Shown: positions 52,545-62,594, counted from the stretch's first letter. The stretch: DNA of 64,000 nucleotides from Azohydromonas caseinilytica (GCF_012927045.1 NZ_JABBFW010000005.1:186001-250000), one strand, 5' to 3'. The notes: generated by a model from the letters alone, not told the origin. Numbers and translations: made by a program.

Positions 52545-54077
52545 TCAGACGGTGGCCTGGATGGGAATCGTGCGGCGCTTCTTGGCGCCGAACAGGCTGG
52601 TTTCGCCCGCACCGTCCGAGCAGCCGTTGCCGAAGCTGAAACCGCAGCCGCCGCGCACGTCGAAGGCGTTCTCGGCGTACTCGCGGTGCGTGGTCGGGAT
52701 GACGAAGCGGTCCTCGTAGTTGGCGATGGCCATCACCTGGTACATCGCCTCGACCTCGGCCTGGTTCAGTCCCACCTGCTCCAGCGCCCTCAGGTTCTCG
52801 CGGCCCTCCACGTGCTTGTCGCGCTGGTAGGCGCGCATGGCCAGCATGCGTTCCAGCGCGCGCACCACGGGCTTCTCATCGCCGGCGGTGAGCAGGTTGG
52901 CGAGGTACTGCACCGGAATGCGCATCTGCTGCACGTCGGGGATCTCGCCGTTGACGCCCAGGTGCCCGGCCTGCGCGGCCGAGGTGATGGGCGACAGCGG
53001 CGGCACGTACCAGACCATGGGCAGCGTGCGGTACTCCGGGTGCAGCGGCAGCGCCACCTTCCACTCCACCGCCATCTTGTAGACGGGGCTGCGGCGCGCG
53101 GCCTCCAGCCAGGCCTCGGGGATGCCGTCGGCCCGCGCCTGCTCGATCACGCGCGGATCGTGGGGGTCCAGGAAGATGTCGAGCTGCGCCTGGTACAGGT
53201 CCTTGTCGCGCTCCACGCTGGCGGCCTGCTCGATGCGGTCGGCGTCATAGAGCAGCACGCCCAGGTAGCGGATGCGGCCCACGCAGGTCTCGGAGCACAC
53301 GGTGGGCTGGCCGGCCTCGATGCGCGGATAGCAGAAGATGCACTTCTCCGCCTTGCCCGTCTCCCAGTTGTAGTAGATCTTCTTGTAGGGACAGCCCGAG
53401 ACGCACATGCGCCAGCCGCGGCACTTGTCCTGGTCGATGAGGACGATGCCGTCCTCCTCGCGCTTGTAGATCGAGCCCGAGGGGCAGGAGGCCACGCACG
53501 CCGGATTGAGACAGTGCTCGCACAGGCGCGGCAGGTACATCATGAAGGTGTTCTCGAACTGGCCGACGATCTCCTTCTGCGCGGCCTCGAAGGTCGCGAG
53601 GTTCGCGTCCTTGCTGCGCTTGGAGAACTCGCCGCCCAGGATCTCCTCCCAGTTCGGGCCCCACTCGATCTTCTGCATGCGCTGGCCCGTGATCAGGCTG
53701 CGCGGGCGCGCGGTGGGCGCGGCCTTGCTCTCCGGCGCGGACTGCAGGTGGTCGTAGTCGAAGGTGAAGGGCTCGTAGTAGTCGTCGATCTGCGGCAGGT
53801 TCGGGTTCGCGAAGATGCGCATCAGCAGCTTCCACTTGCCGCCCTGGCGCGGCTCGATCGAGCCGTCGGCGTTGCGAATCCAGCCGCCGTTCCACTTGTC
53901 CTGGTTCTCCCACTCCTTGGGGTAGCCGATGCCGGGCTTGGTCTCGACGTTGTTGAACCAGGCGTACTCCAGGCCCTTGCGGTTGGTCCAGACGTTCTTG
54001 CAGGTGACGGAACAGGTGTGGCAGCCGATGCACTTGTCCAGGTTGAGCACCATGCCGATCTGTGCACGTACTTTCAT
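52545..54077 (-). CDS. narH: Respiratory nitrate reductase beta subunit
   Basis: This 510-residue protein carries four iron-sulfur clusters that relay electrons from NarI to NarG. Cys clusters are CIGCHTCSVTCKNVW near the N-terminus, CEHCLNPACVASCP, CRGWRMCVSGCP (Trp marks the [3Fe-4S] site) and CIFCYPRIEAGQPTVC. Length and order match E. coli NarH. It sits on the cytoplasmic face. The gap to narG is 29 bp. Confidence 0.97.
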   Translation of the reverse strand: MKVRAQIGMVLNLDKCIGCHTCSVTCKNVWTNRKGLEYAWFNNVETKPGIGYPKEWENQDKWNGGWIRNADGSIEPRQGGKWKLLMRIFANPNLPQIDDYYEPFTFDYDHLQSAPESKAAPTARPRSLITGQRMQKIEWGPNWEEILGGEFSKRSKDANLATFEAAQKEIVGQFENTFMMYLPRLCEHCLNPACVASCPSGSIYKREEDGIVLIDQDKCRGWRMCVSGCPYKKIYYNWETGKAEKCIFCYPRIEAGQPTVCSETCVGRIRYLGVLLYDADRIEQAASVERDKDLYQAQLDIFLDPHDPRVIEQARADGIPEAWLEAARRSPVYKMAVEWKVALPLHPEYRTLPMVWYVPPLSPITSAAQAGHLGVNGEIPDVQQMRIPVQYLANLLTAGDEKPVVRALERMLAMRAYQRDKHVEGRENLRALEQVGLNQAEVEAMYQVMAIANYEDRFVIPTTHREYAENAFDVRGGCGFSFGNGCSDGAGETSLFGAKKRRTIPIQATV

Positions 54078-54106
54078 GTCGTACTCCGTGTCTTTTCGCG
54101 TGCGGG

Positions 54107-57100
54107 TCAGGCGTGTGCGGCCGCAACCGGCTCGTCATCCAGCCAATCGACCTTGGCCATCTTGCGCACCACCACGAACTCGTCGCGGTTGGTGCCGATG
54201 GTTCCGTAGTAGTTGAAGCCGTAGCTGTACTGGGCGTAGCCGCCGATCATGTGCGTGGGCTTGGTGACGATGCGCGTCACCGAGTTGTGGATGCCCCCGC
54301 GCGTGCCGGAGATCTCCGAGCCCGGCGTGTTGATGATCTTTTCCTGCGCGTGGTACATCAGGACCATGCCCTCGTTCACGCGCTGGCTCACCACCGCGCG
54401 CGCCGCGATCGCGCCATTGCTGTTGAAGAGCTCGACCCAGTCGTTGTCCACGATGCCGGCCTTCTTCGCGTCCGTCTCGCTCAGCCAGATGACGGGGCCG
54501 CCGCGATTGAGCGTCAGCATCATCAGGTTGTCGCTGTAGGTGGAGTGGATGCCCCACTTCTGGTGCGGCGTGATGAAGTTGAGCGCGATCTCCTTGTGCC
54601 CGTTGGGCATGCGGCCCATCACCGGGCTCACGGCCTTGAGGTCCACCGGCGGGCGGTAGGCCACGAAGCCCTCGCCGAAGGCGCGCATCCAGTCGTGGTC
54701 CTGGTAGAACTGCTGGCGCCCGGTCAGCGTGCGCCAGGGGATCAGCTCGTGCACGTTGGTGTAGCCGGCGTTGTAGGAAACCTTCTCGCTCTCCAGGCCC
54801 GACCACGTCGGCGAGCTGATGATCTTGCGCGGCTGCGACTGGATGTCACGGAACCGGATTTTTTCATCTTCGCGGTGCAGCGCGAGATGGGTGTGATCGA
54901 GCCCCGTCTGCTTGCCCAAGGCGTCCCAGGCCTTCACCGCCACATGGCCGTTGGTTTCCGGGGCCAGCATCAGCACGACTTCCGCCGCGTCGATGTCGGA
55001 CTCGATCTTCGCCATCCCCTGGGTCACGCCCTCCTCGTGCACGCGGCCGTTGAGCTCACGCAGCGCGGCCACTTCGTCCTTGGTGTCCCAGCCGATGCCC
55101 TTGCCGCCGTTGCCCACCTTCTCCAGCAAGGGGCCCAGCGCCGTGAAGCGTTTGAAGGTGTTGGGATAGTCGCGCTCGACCACGGCGATGGACGGCGCGG
55201 TCTTGCCGGGAATGAGCTCGCACTCGCCCTTCTTCCAGTCCTTCACGCCGAAGGGCTGCGCCAGTTCGGCGGCGGTGTCGTGCATCAGCGGCGTGAGCAC
55301 GACCTCCTTCTCCACGCCCAGGTGGCCGACGCAGACCTCGCTGAACTTCTTGGCGAAGCCCTTGTAGATCTCCCAGTCCGACTTCGCCTGCCACGCCGGG
55401 TCCACCGCGGTGGACAGCGGGTGGATGAAGGGGTGCATGTCGGAGGTGTTGAGGTCGTTCTTCTCGTACCAGGTGGCCGTGGGCAGCACGATGTCCGAGT
55501 AGAGACACGTGGTGCTCATGCGGAAGTCCAGCGTCACCACCAGGTCCAGCTTGCCTTCGGGCGCCTGCGCATGCCACTTCACCTCGGCAGGTTTCGCTTC
55601 ATCGGCGCCCAGGTCCTTGCCCTGCACGCCGTGCGTGGTGCCCAGCAGGTGCTTGAGGAAATACTCGTGGCCCTTGCCGGAGGAGCCCAGGATGTTGGAG
55701 CGCCACACGAACATGTTGCGTGGCCAGTTGTCCGGGTGGTCCGGGTCCTCGCAGCTCATCTTGAGCGCGCCGCTCTGCAGGCCCTGCACCACGTAGTCCT
55801 TGAGCTCCATGCCGCGCCGGGCGGCCTCGGCGGCCAGCGTCAGCGGGTTGGTCTGCAGCTGCGGGGCCGAGGGCAGCCAGCCCATGCGCTCGGCACGCAC
55901 GTTGTAGTCGATGAGGCTGCCGCCGAACCTGGCCTTGTCGGCCAGCGGCGAGAGGATTTCCTCCACGCCCAGGCGCTCGTAGCGCCACTGGTCGGTGTGC
56001 GCGTAGAAGAAGCTGGTGCTGTTCATCTGGCGCGGCGGGCGCAGCCAGTCCAGCGCGAAGGCCAGCGCCGTCCAGCCGGTCTGCGGACGCAGCTTCTCCT
56101 GGCCCACGTAGTGCGCCCAGCCGCCGCCGCTCTGGCCGATGCAGCCGCACAGCATGAGCATGTTGATCACGCCGCGATAGTTCATGTCGGCGTGGTACCA
56201 GTGGTTCATGGCCGCGCCGATGATGATCATCGACTTGCCCTGCGTCTTGTCCGCGGTGTCGGCGAACTGGCGCGCCACGGTGATGGCCTGCTCGCGCGGC
56301 ACGCCGGTGATCTTTTCCTGCCACGCCGGGGTGTACGGGTGGTCGTCGTCGAAGCTGCGGGCCGCGTTCTCGCCCGGCAGGCCGCGCGCCACGCCGTAGT
56401 TCGCCACCAGCAGGTCGAAGACCGTGGCGACGAGGGCGCTGCGCTGCTCGCCGTCCTTGCCCAGCTTGATGCGCTGCACCGGCACCACGCGGCGGATCAC
56501 GTCGCCGGACTGCGGGTTGGCGTTGAAGTGCGGCGTGTCGATGCCGCCGAAGTACGGGAAGGCGACGGTGGCGGTCTCGGCCTCCAGGCCATCGACCGCT
56601 TCACCCTCCAGCGCGCTGAGCTTCAACTTGACCGGCTGGCCGTGGCGGGCCTCCTTGGCCTCCAGGTTCCACTGGCCCTGGGCCTTGCCCCAGCGGAAGC
56701 CGATGGAGCCGTTGGGCAGCACGACCTTGCCGGACTCGTCGATGGCGACGGTCTTCCACTCCGGGTTGTCAGCCTGGCCCAGCTGGCCGTTGAAGTCGCT
56801 GGCACGCAGGTAGTGCGCGGGCACCAGCGCCGTGGAGCCGTCAGGCAGGGTCTGCGGTTCCAGTTGCACCAGCAACGGCAGGTCGGTGTAGCGGCGCGCG
56901 TAGTCGTCGAAGTACGCACTGCGCTTGTCGAAGTAGAACTCCTTGAGGATGACGTGACCCATGGCCATGGCCAGGGCGGCGTCGGTGCCCTGCTTGGGGT
57001 GCATCCACAGGTCGGCGAGCTTGGCGACCTCGGAGTAGTCGGGCGTGACCGCCACGGTCTTGGCGCCCTTGTAGCGGACCTCGGTGAAGAAGTGCGCGTC

Positions 57101-57889
57101 GGGGGTGCGCGTCTGGGGCACGTTGGAGCCCCAGGCGATGATGAAGTTGGCGTTGTACCAATCGGCCGACTCGGGCACGTCGGTCTGCTCGCCCCAGGTC
57201 TGCGGGCTGGCCGGCGGCAGGTCGCAGTACCAGTCGTAGAAGCTCATGCACACGCCGCCGATGAGCGAGAGGTAGCGCGAGCCCGCGGCGTAGCTGACCA
57301 TGGACATGGCCGGGATCGGCGAGAAGCCGATGATGCGGTCCGGGCCGTGCTTCTTGGCGGTGTAGACGTTGGCCGCGGCGATGATCTCGTTGACCTCGTC
57401 CCAGGTGCTGCGCACCATGCCGCCCAGGCCGCGCTGCTGCTGCCATTCGCGCCGGGCGTCGGCGTTCTCGACGATGCTGGCCCAGGCGTCCACCGGGCTC
57501 TTGGCCACGGCGCGCGCCGCGCGCCAGTGCTTGAGCAGCCGGCCGCGCACCATGGGGTACTTCACGCGATTCGCGGAATACAGGTACCAGCTGTAGGAGG
57601 CGCCGCGGGCGCAGCCGCGGGGCTCGTGATTGGGCAGGTCCGGGCGCGTGCGCGGGTAGTCGGTCTGCTGGGTTTCCCAGGTGACGATGCCGCCCTTGAC
57701 GTAGATCTTCCACGAGCAGGAGCCCGTGCAGTTGGTGCCGTGGGTGGAGCGCACGATCTTGTCGTGCTGCCAGCGCGCGCGGTAGGCGTCTTCCCAGGTG
57801 CGGTCCTCGCCGGTGGTGACGCCGTGGCCGTCGGAGAAGCCCTCCTTCGGCTGCGAGAAGTGGGTGAGTCGATCGAGGAAGTGGCTCAT
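54107..57889 (-). CDS. narG: Respiratory nitrate reductase alpha subunit (molybdopterin)
   Basis: This 1260-residue catalytic subunit reduces nitrate to nitrite at a Mo-bisMGD centre in the cytoplasm. The FS0 cluster motif is complete: His50, Cys54, Cys58 in HGTNCTGSCSW, then Cys93 in RGCARGASYSW. YCDLPPASPQTWGEQTD marks the region with the Mo-ligating Asp. No signal peptide is present (remnant MSHFLDRL only), as expected for Nar rather than Nap. It follows narK2 by 56 bp. Confidence 0.98.
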   Translation of the reverse strand: MSHFLDRLTHFSQPKEGFSDGHGVTTGEDRTWEDAYRARWQHDKIVRSTHGTNCTGSCSWKIYVKGGIVTWETQQTDYPRTRPDLPNHEPRGCARGASYSWYLYSANRVKYPMVRGRLLKHWRAARAVAKSPVDAWASIVENADARREWQQQRGLGGMVRSTWDEVNEIIAAANVYTAKKHGPDRIIGFSPIPAMSMVSYAAGSRYLSLIGGVCMSFYDWYCDLPPASPQTWGEQTDVPESADWYNANFIIAWGSNVPQTRTPDAHFFTEVRYKGAKTVAVTPDYSEVAKLADLWMHPKQGTDAALAMAMGHVILKEFYFDKRSAYFDDYARRYTDLPLLVQLEPQTLPDGSTALVPAHYLRASDFNGQLGQADNPEWKTVAIDESGKVVLPNGSIGFRWGKAQGQWNLEAKEARHGQPVKLKLSALEGEAVDGLEAETATVAFPYFGGIDTPHFNANPQSGDVIRRVVPVQRIKLGKDGEQRSALVATVFDLLVANYGVARGLPGENAARSFDDDHPYTPAWQEKITGVPREQAITVARQFADTADKTQGKSMIIIGAAMNHWYHADMNYRGVINMLMLCGCIGQSGGGWAHYVGQEKLRPQTGWTALAFALDWLRPPRQMNSTSFFYAHTDQWRYERLGVEEILSPLADKARFGGSLIDYNVRAERMGWLPSAPQLQTNPLTLAAEAARRGMELKDYVVQGLQSGALKMSCEDPDHPDNWPRNMFVWRSNILGSSGKGHEYFLKHLLGTTHGVQGKDLGADEAKPAEVKWHAQAPEGKLDLVVTLDFRMSTTCLYSDIVLPTATWYEKNDLNTSDMHPFIHPLSTAVDPAWQAKSDWEIYKGFAKKFSEVCVGHLGVEKEVVLTPLMHDTAAELAQPFGVKDWKKGECELIPGKTAPSIAVVERDYPNTFKRFTALGPLLEKVGNGGKGIGWDTKDEVAALRELNGRVHEEGVTQGMAKIESDIDAAEVVLMLAPETNGHVAVKAWDALGKQTGLDHTHLALHREDEKIRFRDIQSQPRKIISSPTWSGLESEKVSYNAGYTNVHELIPWRTLTGRQQFYQDHDWMRAFGEGFVAYRPPVDLKAVSPVMGRMPNGHKEIALNFITPHQKWGIHSTYSDNLMMLTLNRGGPVIWLSETDAKKAGIVDNDWVELFNSNGAIAARAVVSQRVNEGMVLMYHAQEKIINTPGSEISGTRGGIHNSVTRIVTKPTHMIGGYAQYSYGFNYYGTIGTNRDEFVVVRKMAKVDWLDDEPVAAAHA

Positions 57890-57945
57890 GCTCGTTGCTC
57901 GGTAATGCTGGGGGGATGCGGTGCTCGGTCAGCGCGGGGCCGCGC

Positions 57946-59370
57946 TCAGCAGGGCATCTCGGCGCGCTTGCGGGCGTAGAACCACCAGGTGATGGCCACG
58001 CACAGCGCGTAGAAGGCGATGAAGCAGTACAGCGCCGCCTCGGGCCCGCCGGTGAGCGAGATCGAGGTGCCGTAGCTCTTGGGGATGAAGAAACCGCCGT
58101 AGGCCCCGATGGCGCCGGTGAAGCCCAGCGTGGCGGCGCCCTCGGTGTTGCCTTCCCGGGTGGCGCGGGCCACGGCGGTGGCGTCGTTGCGGTCCACGCC
58201 GCGCAGCGCCTGGCTCAGGAAGATCACCGGGATCATGCGGAAGGTGGAACCGTTGCCGATGCCCGTGGTCATGAACAGCACCAGGAACATCGCGAAGAAG
58301 CCGGTGAAGTTGCCGCCCGCACCGTTCACGGGCAGGAAGTGCAGCACGCCCAGCACGGCCAGCGCCATCACGGCGAAGTTCCAGAAGGTCACGCGTGCGC
58401 CGCCGAGCTTGTCGGCCAGCCAGCCGCCGACGGGGCGGATCAGCGCGCCCAGCAGCGGGCCCATCCAGGCGTAGGCCAGCGGATTGACACCGGGGAACTG
58501 GCTCTTGATCAGCAGCGGGAAACCGGCGGCGTAGCCGATGAAGGAGCCGAAGCAGCCCAGGTACAGGATGCACATCAGCCAGTTGTGCTTGCGGCGGAAG
58601 ATCGCGGCCTGCGCGGCGAAGGAGGCCTTGGCATCGGCGATGTCGTTCATGCCGAACCAGGCCGCCAGCGCGGCCAGCGCGATGAACGGCACCCAGATGA
58701 ACGCGGCGTTCTGTGCCCACACCGCGGAGGCGGTGCCGTTCTTCATGATCTGCTGCGCCTCGCCGCCGATGGCGCCGAACAGGCCCATGACAATGACCAG
58801 CGGCGACAGGAACTGCACCACCGACACGCCCAGGTTGCCCAGGCCGGCGTTGACGCCCAGCGCCGCGCCCTTCTTTTCCTTCGGGAAGAAGAAGCTGATG
58901 TTGGCCATGCTGGAGCTGAAGTTGCCTCCGCCCAGGCCGCACAGCAGCGCCAGCGTCAGCATGGTCGGGTAGCCGGTGCTGTTGTCCTGCACCGCGAAGC
59001 CGATGCCCAGCGCCGGGATCAGCAGCGAGGCGGTGGACAGCGCCGTCCAGCGCCGCCCGCCGAAGACCGGGACCATGAAGGAGTAGAAGATGCGCAGCGT
59101 CGCGCCCGACAGCGCCGGCGCCGCGGCCAGCCAGAACAGCTGATTGGTGGAGTACTGGAAGCCCAGCGCCGGCAGGCTCACCGCCACCACGCTCCAGACC
59201 TGCCAGATGGCGAAGGCCAGGAACAGCGCGGGCACCGACAGCCACAGGTTGCGCCGTGCAACGGCCTCGCCCTCGCGGGCCCAGAAGCCCTTGTCCTCGG
59301 GCAGCCAGTGCAGCAGGGTGCGGCCTTGCCGTGCGCCTAAGGCAACGGCGGTGCTTGAGGTTGAAGTCAT
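57946..59370 (-). CDS. narK2: Nitrate/nitrite transporter, NarK2-type
   Basis: This 474-residue major-facilitator protein of the nitrate/nitrite porter family has 12 TM helices and the nitrate signature around GLGGGNFSSSMANISFFFPK in helix 5 and a second Gly-rich motif GIGNGSTFRMIPVIF in helix 11. It fits NarK type II (nitrate/nitrite exchange). The start MTSTSSTAVALG is preferred because ggag precedes it by 7 bp; a GTG four codons upstream overlaps that site. It lies 100 bp downstream of narK1. Confidence 0.94.
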   Translation of the reverse strand: MTSTSSTAVALGARQGRTLLHWLPEDKGFWAREGEAVARRNLWLSVPALFLAFAIWQVWSVVAVSLPALGFQYSTNQLFWLAAAPALSGATLRIFYSFMVPVFGGRRWTALSTASLLIPALGIGFAVQDNSTGYPTMLTLALLCGLGGGNFSSSMANISFFFPKEKKGAALGVNAGLGNLGVSVVQFLSPLVIVMGLFGAIGGEAQQIMKNGTASAVWAQNAAFIWVPFIALAALAAWFGMNDIADAKASFAAQAAIFRRKHNWLMCILYLGCFGSFIGYAAGFPLLIKSQFPGVNPLAYAWMGPLLGALIRPVGGWLADKLGGARVTFWNFAVMALAVLGVLHFLPVNGAGGNFTGFFAMFLVLFMTTGIGNGSTFRMIPVIFLSQALRGVDRNDATAVARATREGNTEGAATLGFTGAIGAYGGFFIPKSYGTSISLTGGPEAALYCFIAFYALCVAITWWFYARKRAEMPC

Positions 59371-59470
59371 CGTGTTCTCCACAGGAAACGGGAGAGAAGA
59401 AAGGGGCGCCGCGCGGGATGGGTGGATTGCCGGAGGAGGCGGTGCGCGGCGCCCTGGAACTTGTGGGTGG

Positions 59471-60754
59471 TCAGGCCGCGGCCTCGCCCATGACGGGCTG
59501 GCGGCGGACCTCGGTGAAGTACATCCAGACCAGCGAGACCCAGACCACGCCGTAGAGCAGCATGAAGGCGCTGGAGCGGATGCCGGTGAGGTCCATCAGC
59601 GCGCCGAACAGGATGGGCAGGATGAAGCCGCCCAGGCCGCCGGCGAGGCCGACGATGCCGCTGATGGCGCCGATGTTCTTGGGGTAGTCGTTGCTGATGT
59701 ACTTGAAGACGCTGGCCTTGCCGAAGGCCCAGGCCACGCCCAGGATCGCCATCAGCCCCGTGAAGGCGTAGACGTTGAGGCCGAGGTGGAAGGTCCTGAC
59801 GCCATTGACGGTCTGGATGCTGAAGTCGGTCTGCGGGTAGGACAGCAGGAACAGGCAGATCCAGCTCACCCACATCACCCACCACGTCACGCTGTGGGCG
59901 CCGTACTTGTCGGAGAGCCAGCCGCCGATGGCGCGCAGCACGCCGCCGGGCAGCGAGAAGCAGGCCGCCAGCAGCGCCGCGACGCGGATGTCCAGCCCGT
60001 ACTCGCCCACGTAGTACTGCACCATCCACAACGACAGCGCCACGTAGCCGCCGAACACGATGCTGTAGTACTGGCAATACTTGAGCACCTTGGGGTCCTT
60101 GAGCGCCTTGAGCTGGTCCGCGAAGGTGACGTTGCTCGGCACCACGTGCGACGGGTCGGTGTGGCTGAACATCCAGAACAGCACCACCGTGCCGAGCATC
60201 ACCGCGGCGTAGACCTGCGGGACCATGGTCCAGCCGGCGGCCACGAGGATGACCGGGGCGAGGAACTTGTTGACGGCCGCGCCCGAGTTGCCGGCGCCGT
60301 AGACGCCCATGGCAAAGCCCTGGCGGTTCTTGGGAAACCAGCGCGCGACGTAGGGCGTGCCCACCGAGAAGGCGCCGCCGGCCAGCCCCACGAACAGGCC
60401 GATGACGATGAAGTGCCAGAACTGCGTCGCGAAGGCCATCAGGAAGATGGCGGGCACCGTGAGCGCCATGAGCAGGGTCATGACGATGCGGCCGCCGAAG
60501 CGGTCGGTCCAAATGCCCAGCGGCACGCGCACCAGCGAGCCGGTGAGCACGGGCGTGGCGGTGAGCAGGCCGAACTCGGTGGCGCTCAGGCCCAGCGTCT
60601 TCTTCAGCGGGATGCCGATGACGCCGAACATCATCCACACCATGAAGCACACCGTGAACGCGAGCGTGCTGACCACCAGCACCGACAGCGCCTGACGCTG
60701 GCGGGTGGCGGCGGCACGCGGCGCCGCGATGGTGGCTGTCCCGGGAATGGCCAT
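59471..60754 (-). CDS. narK1: Nitrate transporter, NarK1-type
   Basis: This 427-residue nitrate/nitrite porter has the motifs GLAGGAFSVGTPYVARWFPK and GLAGGLGGFILPILFG in the two halves, typical of NarK type I (proton-coupled nitrate uptake). Together with the next gene it forms the NarK1-NarK2 pair common in denitrifiers. It is the first gene of the nar transcript. Within 230 bp upstream I see no Dnr/FNR box; low-GC foreign-looking DNA begins about 90 bp upstream. Confidence 0.94.
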   Translation of the reverse strand: MAIPGTATIAAPRAAATRQRQALSVLVVSTLAFTVCFMVWMMFGVIGIPLKKTLGLSATEFGLLTATPVLTGSLVRVPLGIWTDRFGGRIVMTLLMALTVPAIFLMAFATQFWHFIVIGLFVGLAGGAFSVGTPYVARWFPKNRQGFAMGVYGAGNSGAAVNKFLAPVILVAAGWTMVPQVYAAVMLGTVVLFWMFSHTDPSHVVPSNVTFADQLKALKDPKVLKYCQYYSIVFGGYVALSLWMVQYYVGEYGLDIRVAALLAACFSLPGGVLRAIGGWLSDKYGAHSVTWWVMWVSWICLFLLSYPQTDFSIQTVNGVRTFHLGLNVYAFTGLMAILGVAWAFGKASVFKYISNDYPKNIGAISGIVGLAGGLGGFILPILFGALMDLTGIRSSAFMLLYGVVWVSLVWMYFTEVRRQPVMGEAAA

Positions 60755-60987
60755 GGAGTTCCCCTGCTGTTTGCTCTATGGCCGCGACTTTGGGGTTTAC
60801 CCGGGATTCAGCCCATTCTTCTGTCGGTCAGGTGCCGGTGTCGGAAAGGACGATGTAAAAGTAGCCCGATGGAGGATGACGGCTGACAAGCGACATCGTT
60901 CTGAAGAACTAGCGACGGCAACGCTCACAGCAGACGCTCTTCAACTGCACTTCACTTCAGCTATCTCTTCACCACGATCTTCCAGAT
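60755..60987. other. Divergent gap between narK1 and the TIR gene
   Basis: This 233-bp gap must hold the nar promoter. It has no TTGA-N6-TCAA box and no convincing NarL heptamer. Base composition falls from about 60% GC near narK1 to below 50% near the TIR gene, so the junction of the low-GC islet lies inside it. Confidence 0.45.
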
Positions 60988-61722
60988 ATGAAAATATTTT
61001 TGTCCTACGCGTCGGAAGATCGGGAAAAGGCTGAAGAAGTTCAACTCGCGCTCCTTGCGCATGGCCACGACGTCTTTTTTGACAAAGAAAGCCTACCTCC
61101 AGGGGGAGACTATCAAACAAGAATTGATCTCGCCGTCAAAAGCGCCGACATCTTCATTTTTCTAATAAGCCCGGAATCAACATCCCCAGGCAGCTTTGCA
61201 CTCACAGAACTCAAGTACGCAAAAACAAAATGGCGACACCCAAAGGAAAGAGTTATACCAGTCCTGCTCAAGGACACGTCCTGGTCGGCGATCCCACCCT
61301 ACCTCAAATCCGTTACAGTCCTTGAGCCAGAAGGGAGCGTTGCCGCCGAAGTGGCGCAGGCAGTAAACGCTCTTGATCAAACGATCACCCAAAGCAACTG
61401 GAGGAATCACACATTTAACCAAGATAAACCACAAAACAATAGCCTCTCAAGCAGGCGCAAGGTAAAGTTTTGGGGCATTGCAATATTTTTACTGACGGCA
61501 GCAGTCAGCGCCGCACTGCTCTCACAACAACTATTCGCACCACGAGATTCCAATCAAAAACAAGACCCGGCAAACAATTCCACACCACCAGCCGGCATGA
61601 AGGGCCCGGACTCGAATACATCAAATTCACCGCCGCTAAACACGCAATGCCCGGAAGTAACCTACACAGATTACTCGAAGTTTCCACCAGAGTCCAAAAT
61701 TATTCGCCGCTGCGACCCTTAA
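60988..61722 (+). CDS. TIR-domain membrane protein
   Basis: This 244-residue protein has an N-terminal TIR domain (about residues 1-130): MKIFLSYASEDREKAEEV, the FFDKESLPPG loop, and ALTELKYAKT with Glu74 in the position of the catalytic Glu of NAD-cleaving TIRs. One TM helix (161-183) follows, then an 60-residue Pro/Asn/Ser-rich tail with two Cys (CPEVTYTDY and RRCDP) that would lie outside the membrane. It could act in NAD depletion defence or in signalling; neither is shown. GC is well below the surroundings, indicating horizontal transfer. Confidence 0.85.
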   Translation: MKIFLSYASEDREKAEEVQLALLAHGHDVFFDKESLPPGGDYQTRIDLAVKSADIFIFLISPESTSPGSFALTELKYAKTKWRHPKERVIPVLLKDTSWSAIPPYLKSVTVLEPEGSVAAEVAQAVNALDQTITQSNWRNHTFNQDKPQNNSLSSRRKVKFWGIAIFLLTAAVSAALLSQQLFAPRDSNQKQDPANNSTPPAGMKGPDSNTSNSPPLNTQCPEVTYTDYSKFPPESKIIRRCDP

Positions 61723-61743
61723 CCTCAACACTAGGAGCCAAAA

Positions 61744-62196
61744 TTGAAAAGTCTGCTAAAAGCCTTTCTTTCCACTCTTCTTGCCCTGGTTGCCTTGACC
61801 GTGCATGCAGCGGATCAAGATGACGCAGCCAAAGCAGCAAAAGAAATCCTTGCACTGCTCCAACAAAGACAGTTCGAGACGCTATGGGATTCACAAACAA
61901 GCGAATTCTTCAAGAAGCGAATGACAAAAGAATCGTTCATGGCAAACATGACTGTGGGGAGGTCTCAATTGGGCTCGGCCAACGAGGCAAGGTTCGTGGA
62001 CATGGCTTACAGTCAAACTGATCCAACGACCAGCATCAAGGGGGAAATATATGCTTTCAACTATGCAACCTCCTACACCGCAGGCAAATTCTATGAGCGC
62101 ATCGTTGTAATCAAAGAAAAGGATGGTCGTTTCCGCCTCGCTGGCCTATGGGGCGCACCTGCAACTGCGCCCACGCCTACCTCAAAACCTCAATAA
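61744..62196 (+). CDS. DUF4019-type secreted protein
   Basis: This 150-residue protein starts at TTG with aggag about 8 bp upstream. A signal peptide (residues 1-22, ending VHAAD) precedes a DUF4019-like domain with FETLWDSQTSEFFKKRMTK and FYERIVVIKEKDGRFRLAGLW. DUF4019 has no known activity. The gene follows the TIR gene by 21 bp, shares its low GC and is likely cotranscribed, so a functional link is possible. Confidence 0.78.
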   Translation: MKSLLKAFLSTLLALVALTVHAADQDDAAKAAKEILALLQQRQFETLWDSQTSEFFKKRMTKESFMANMTVGRSQLGSANEARFVDMAYSQTDPTTSIKGEIYAFNYATSYTAGKFYERIVVIKEKDGRFRLAGLWGAPATAPTPTSKPQ

Positions 62197-62309
62197 CGCG
62201 CACGGACCGGGCTTAGGTATTGTCTACTGCTCCCTATCCCGCGCAATCAACACCGGCAAGAACGCATACCAGGCACAAAGATTGAAGCATGAGGCCGACT
62301 GGTGGCCCA

Positions 62310-62594
62310 ATGAAAAAAGCAGTTCTCAAGCGCATTCTTTGCGCCGCTCTTTCCATCGCCGGCGCCTTGTTTCTGACCTACTGGTGGCACAACGACATTC
62401 GCGCCATTCCTTTTTCCGAAGCCTTGTGGTCCTTCCACAACCAGATTTTTGACGGACAGAAACCCGGCCTGGCGTCCGACCTGGAATTCATCACTGTTCT
62501 CCTTGGCGCCTTGCTCATTACCGGAATCATTGCAGAACTTCTTTTGCAAATATTTGGCAACTCAAAAGCGTCGCGCCGGAATTCGCGGGAATGA
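62310..62594 (+). CDS. Small two-TM membrane protein
   Basis: This 94-residue protein has two hydrophobic segments (ILCAALSIAGALFLTYWW and FITVLLGALLITGIIAELLL) separated by a 30-residue loop, and a basic C-terminus. I recognise no family. The start MKKAVLKRIL is chosen for its positive N-terminus. It lies 113 bp after the DUF4019 gene in the same low-GC segment and may belong to the same acquired unit. Confidence 0.6.
   Translation: MKKAVLKRILCAALSIAGALFLTYWWHNDIRAIPFSEALWSFHNQIFDGQKPGLASDLEFITVLLGALLITGIIAELLLQIFGNSKASRRNSRE

Noticed and set aside
54062-57979. Open frame of about 1300 codons on the plus strand opposite narG
   Set aside because: Same shadow effect; narG on the minus strand has full cofactor motifs and operon context.
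60755-60987. Insertion-sequence ends or attachment sites at the left edge of the low-GC islet
   Set aside because: I looked for direct or inverted repeats shared with the right edge near 62600 and for a tRNA end, and found none convincing by eye.
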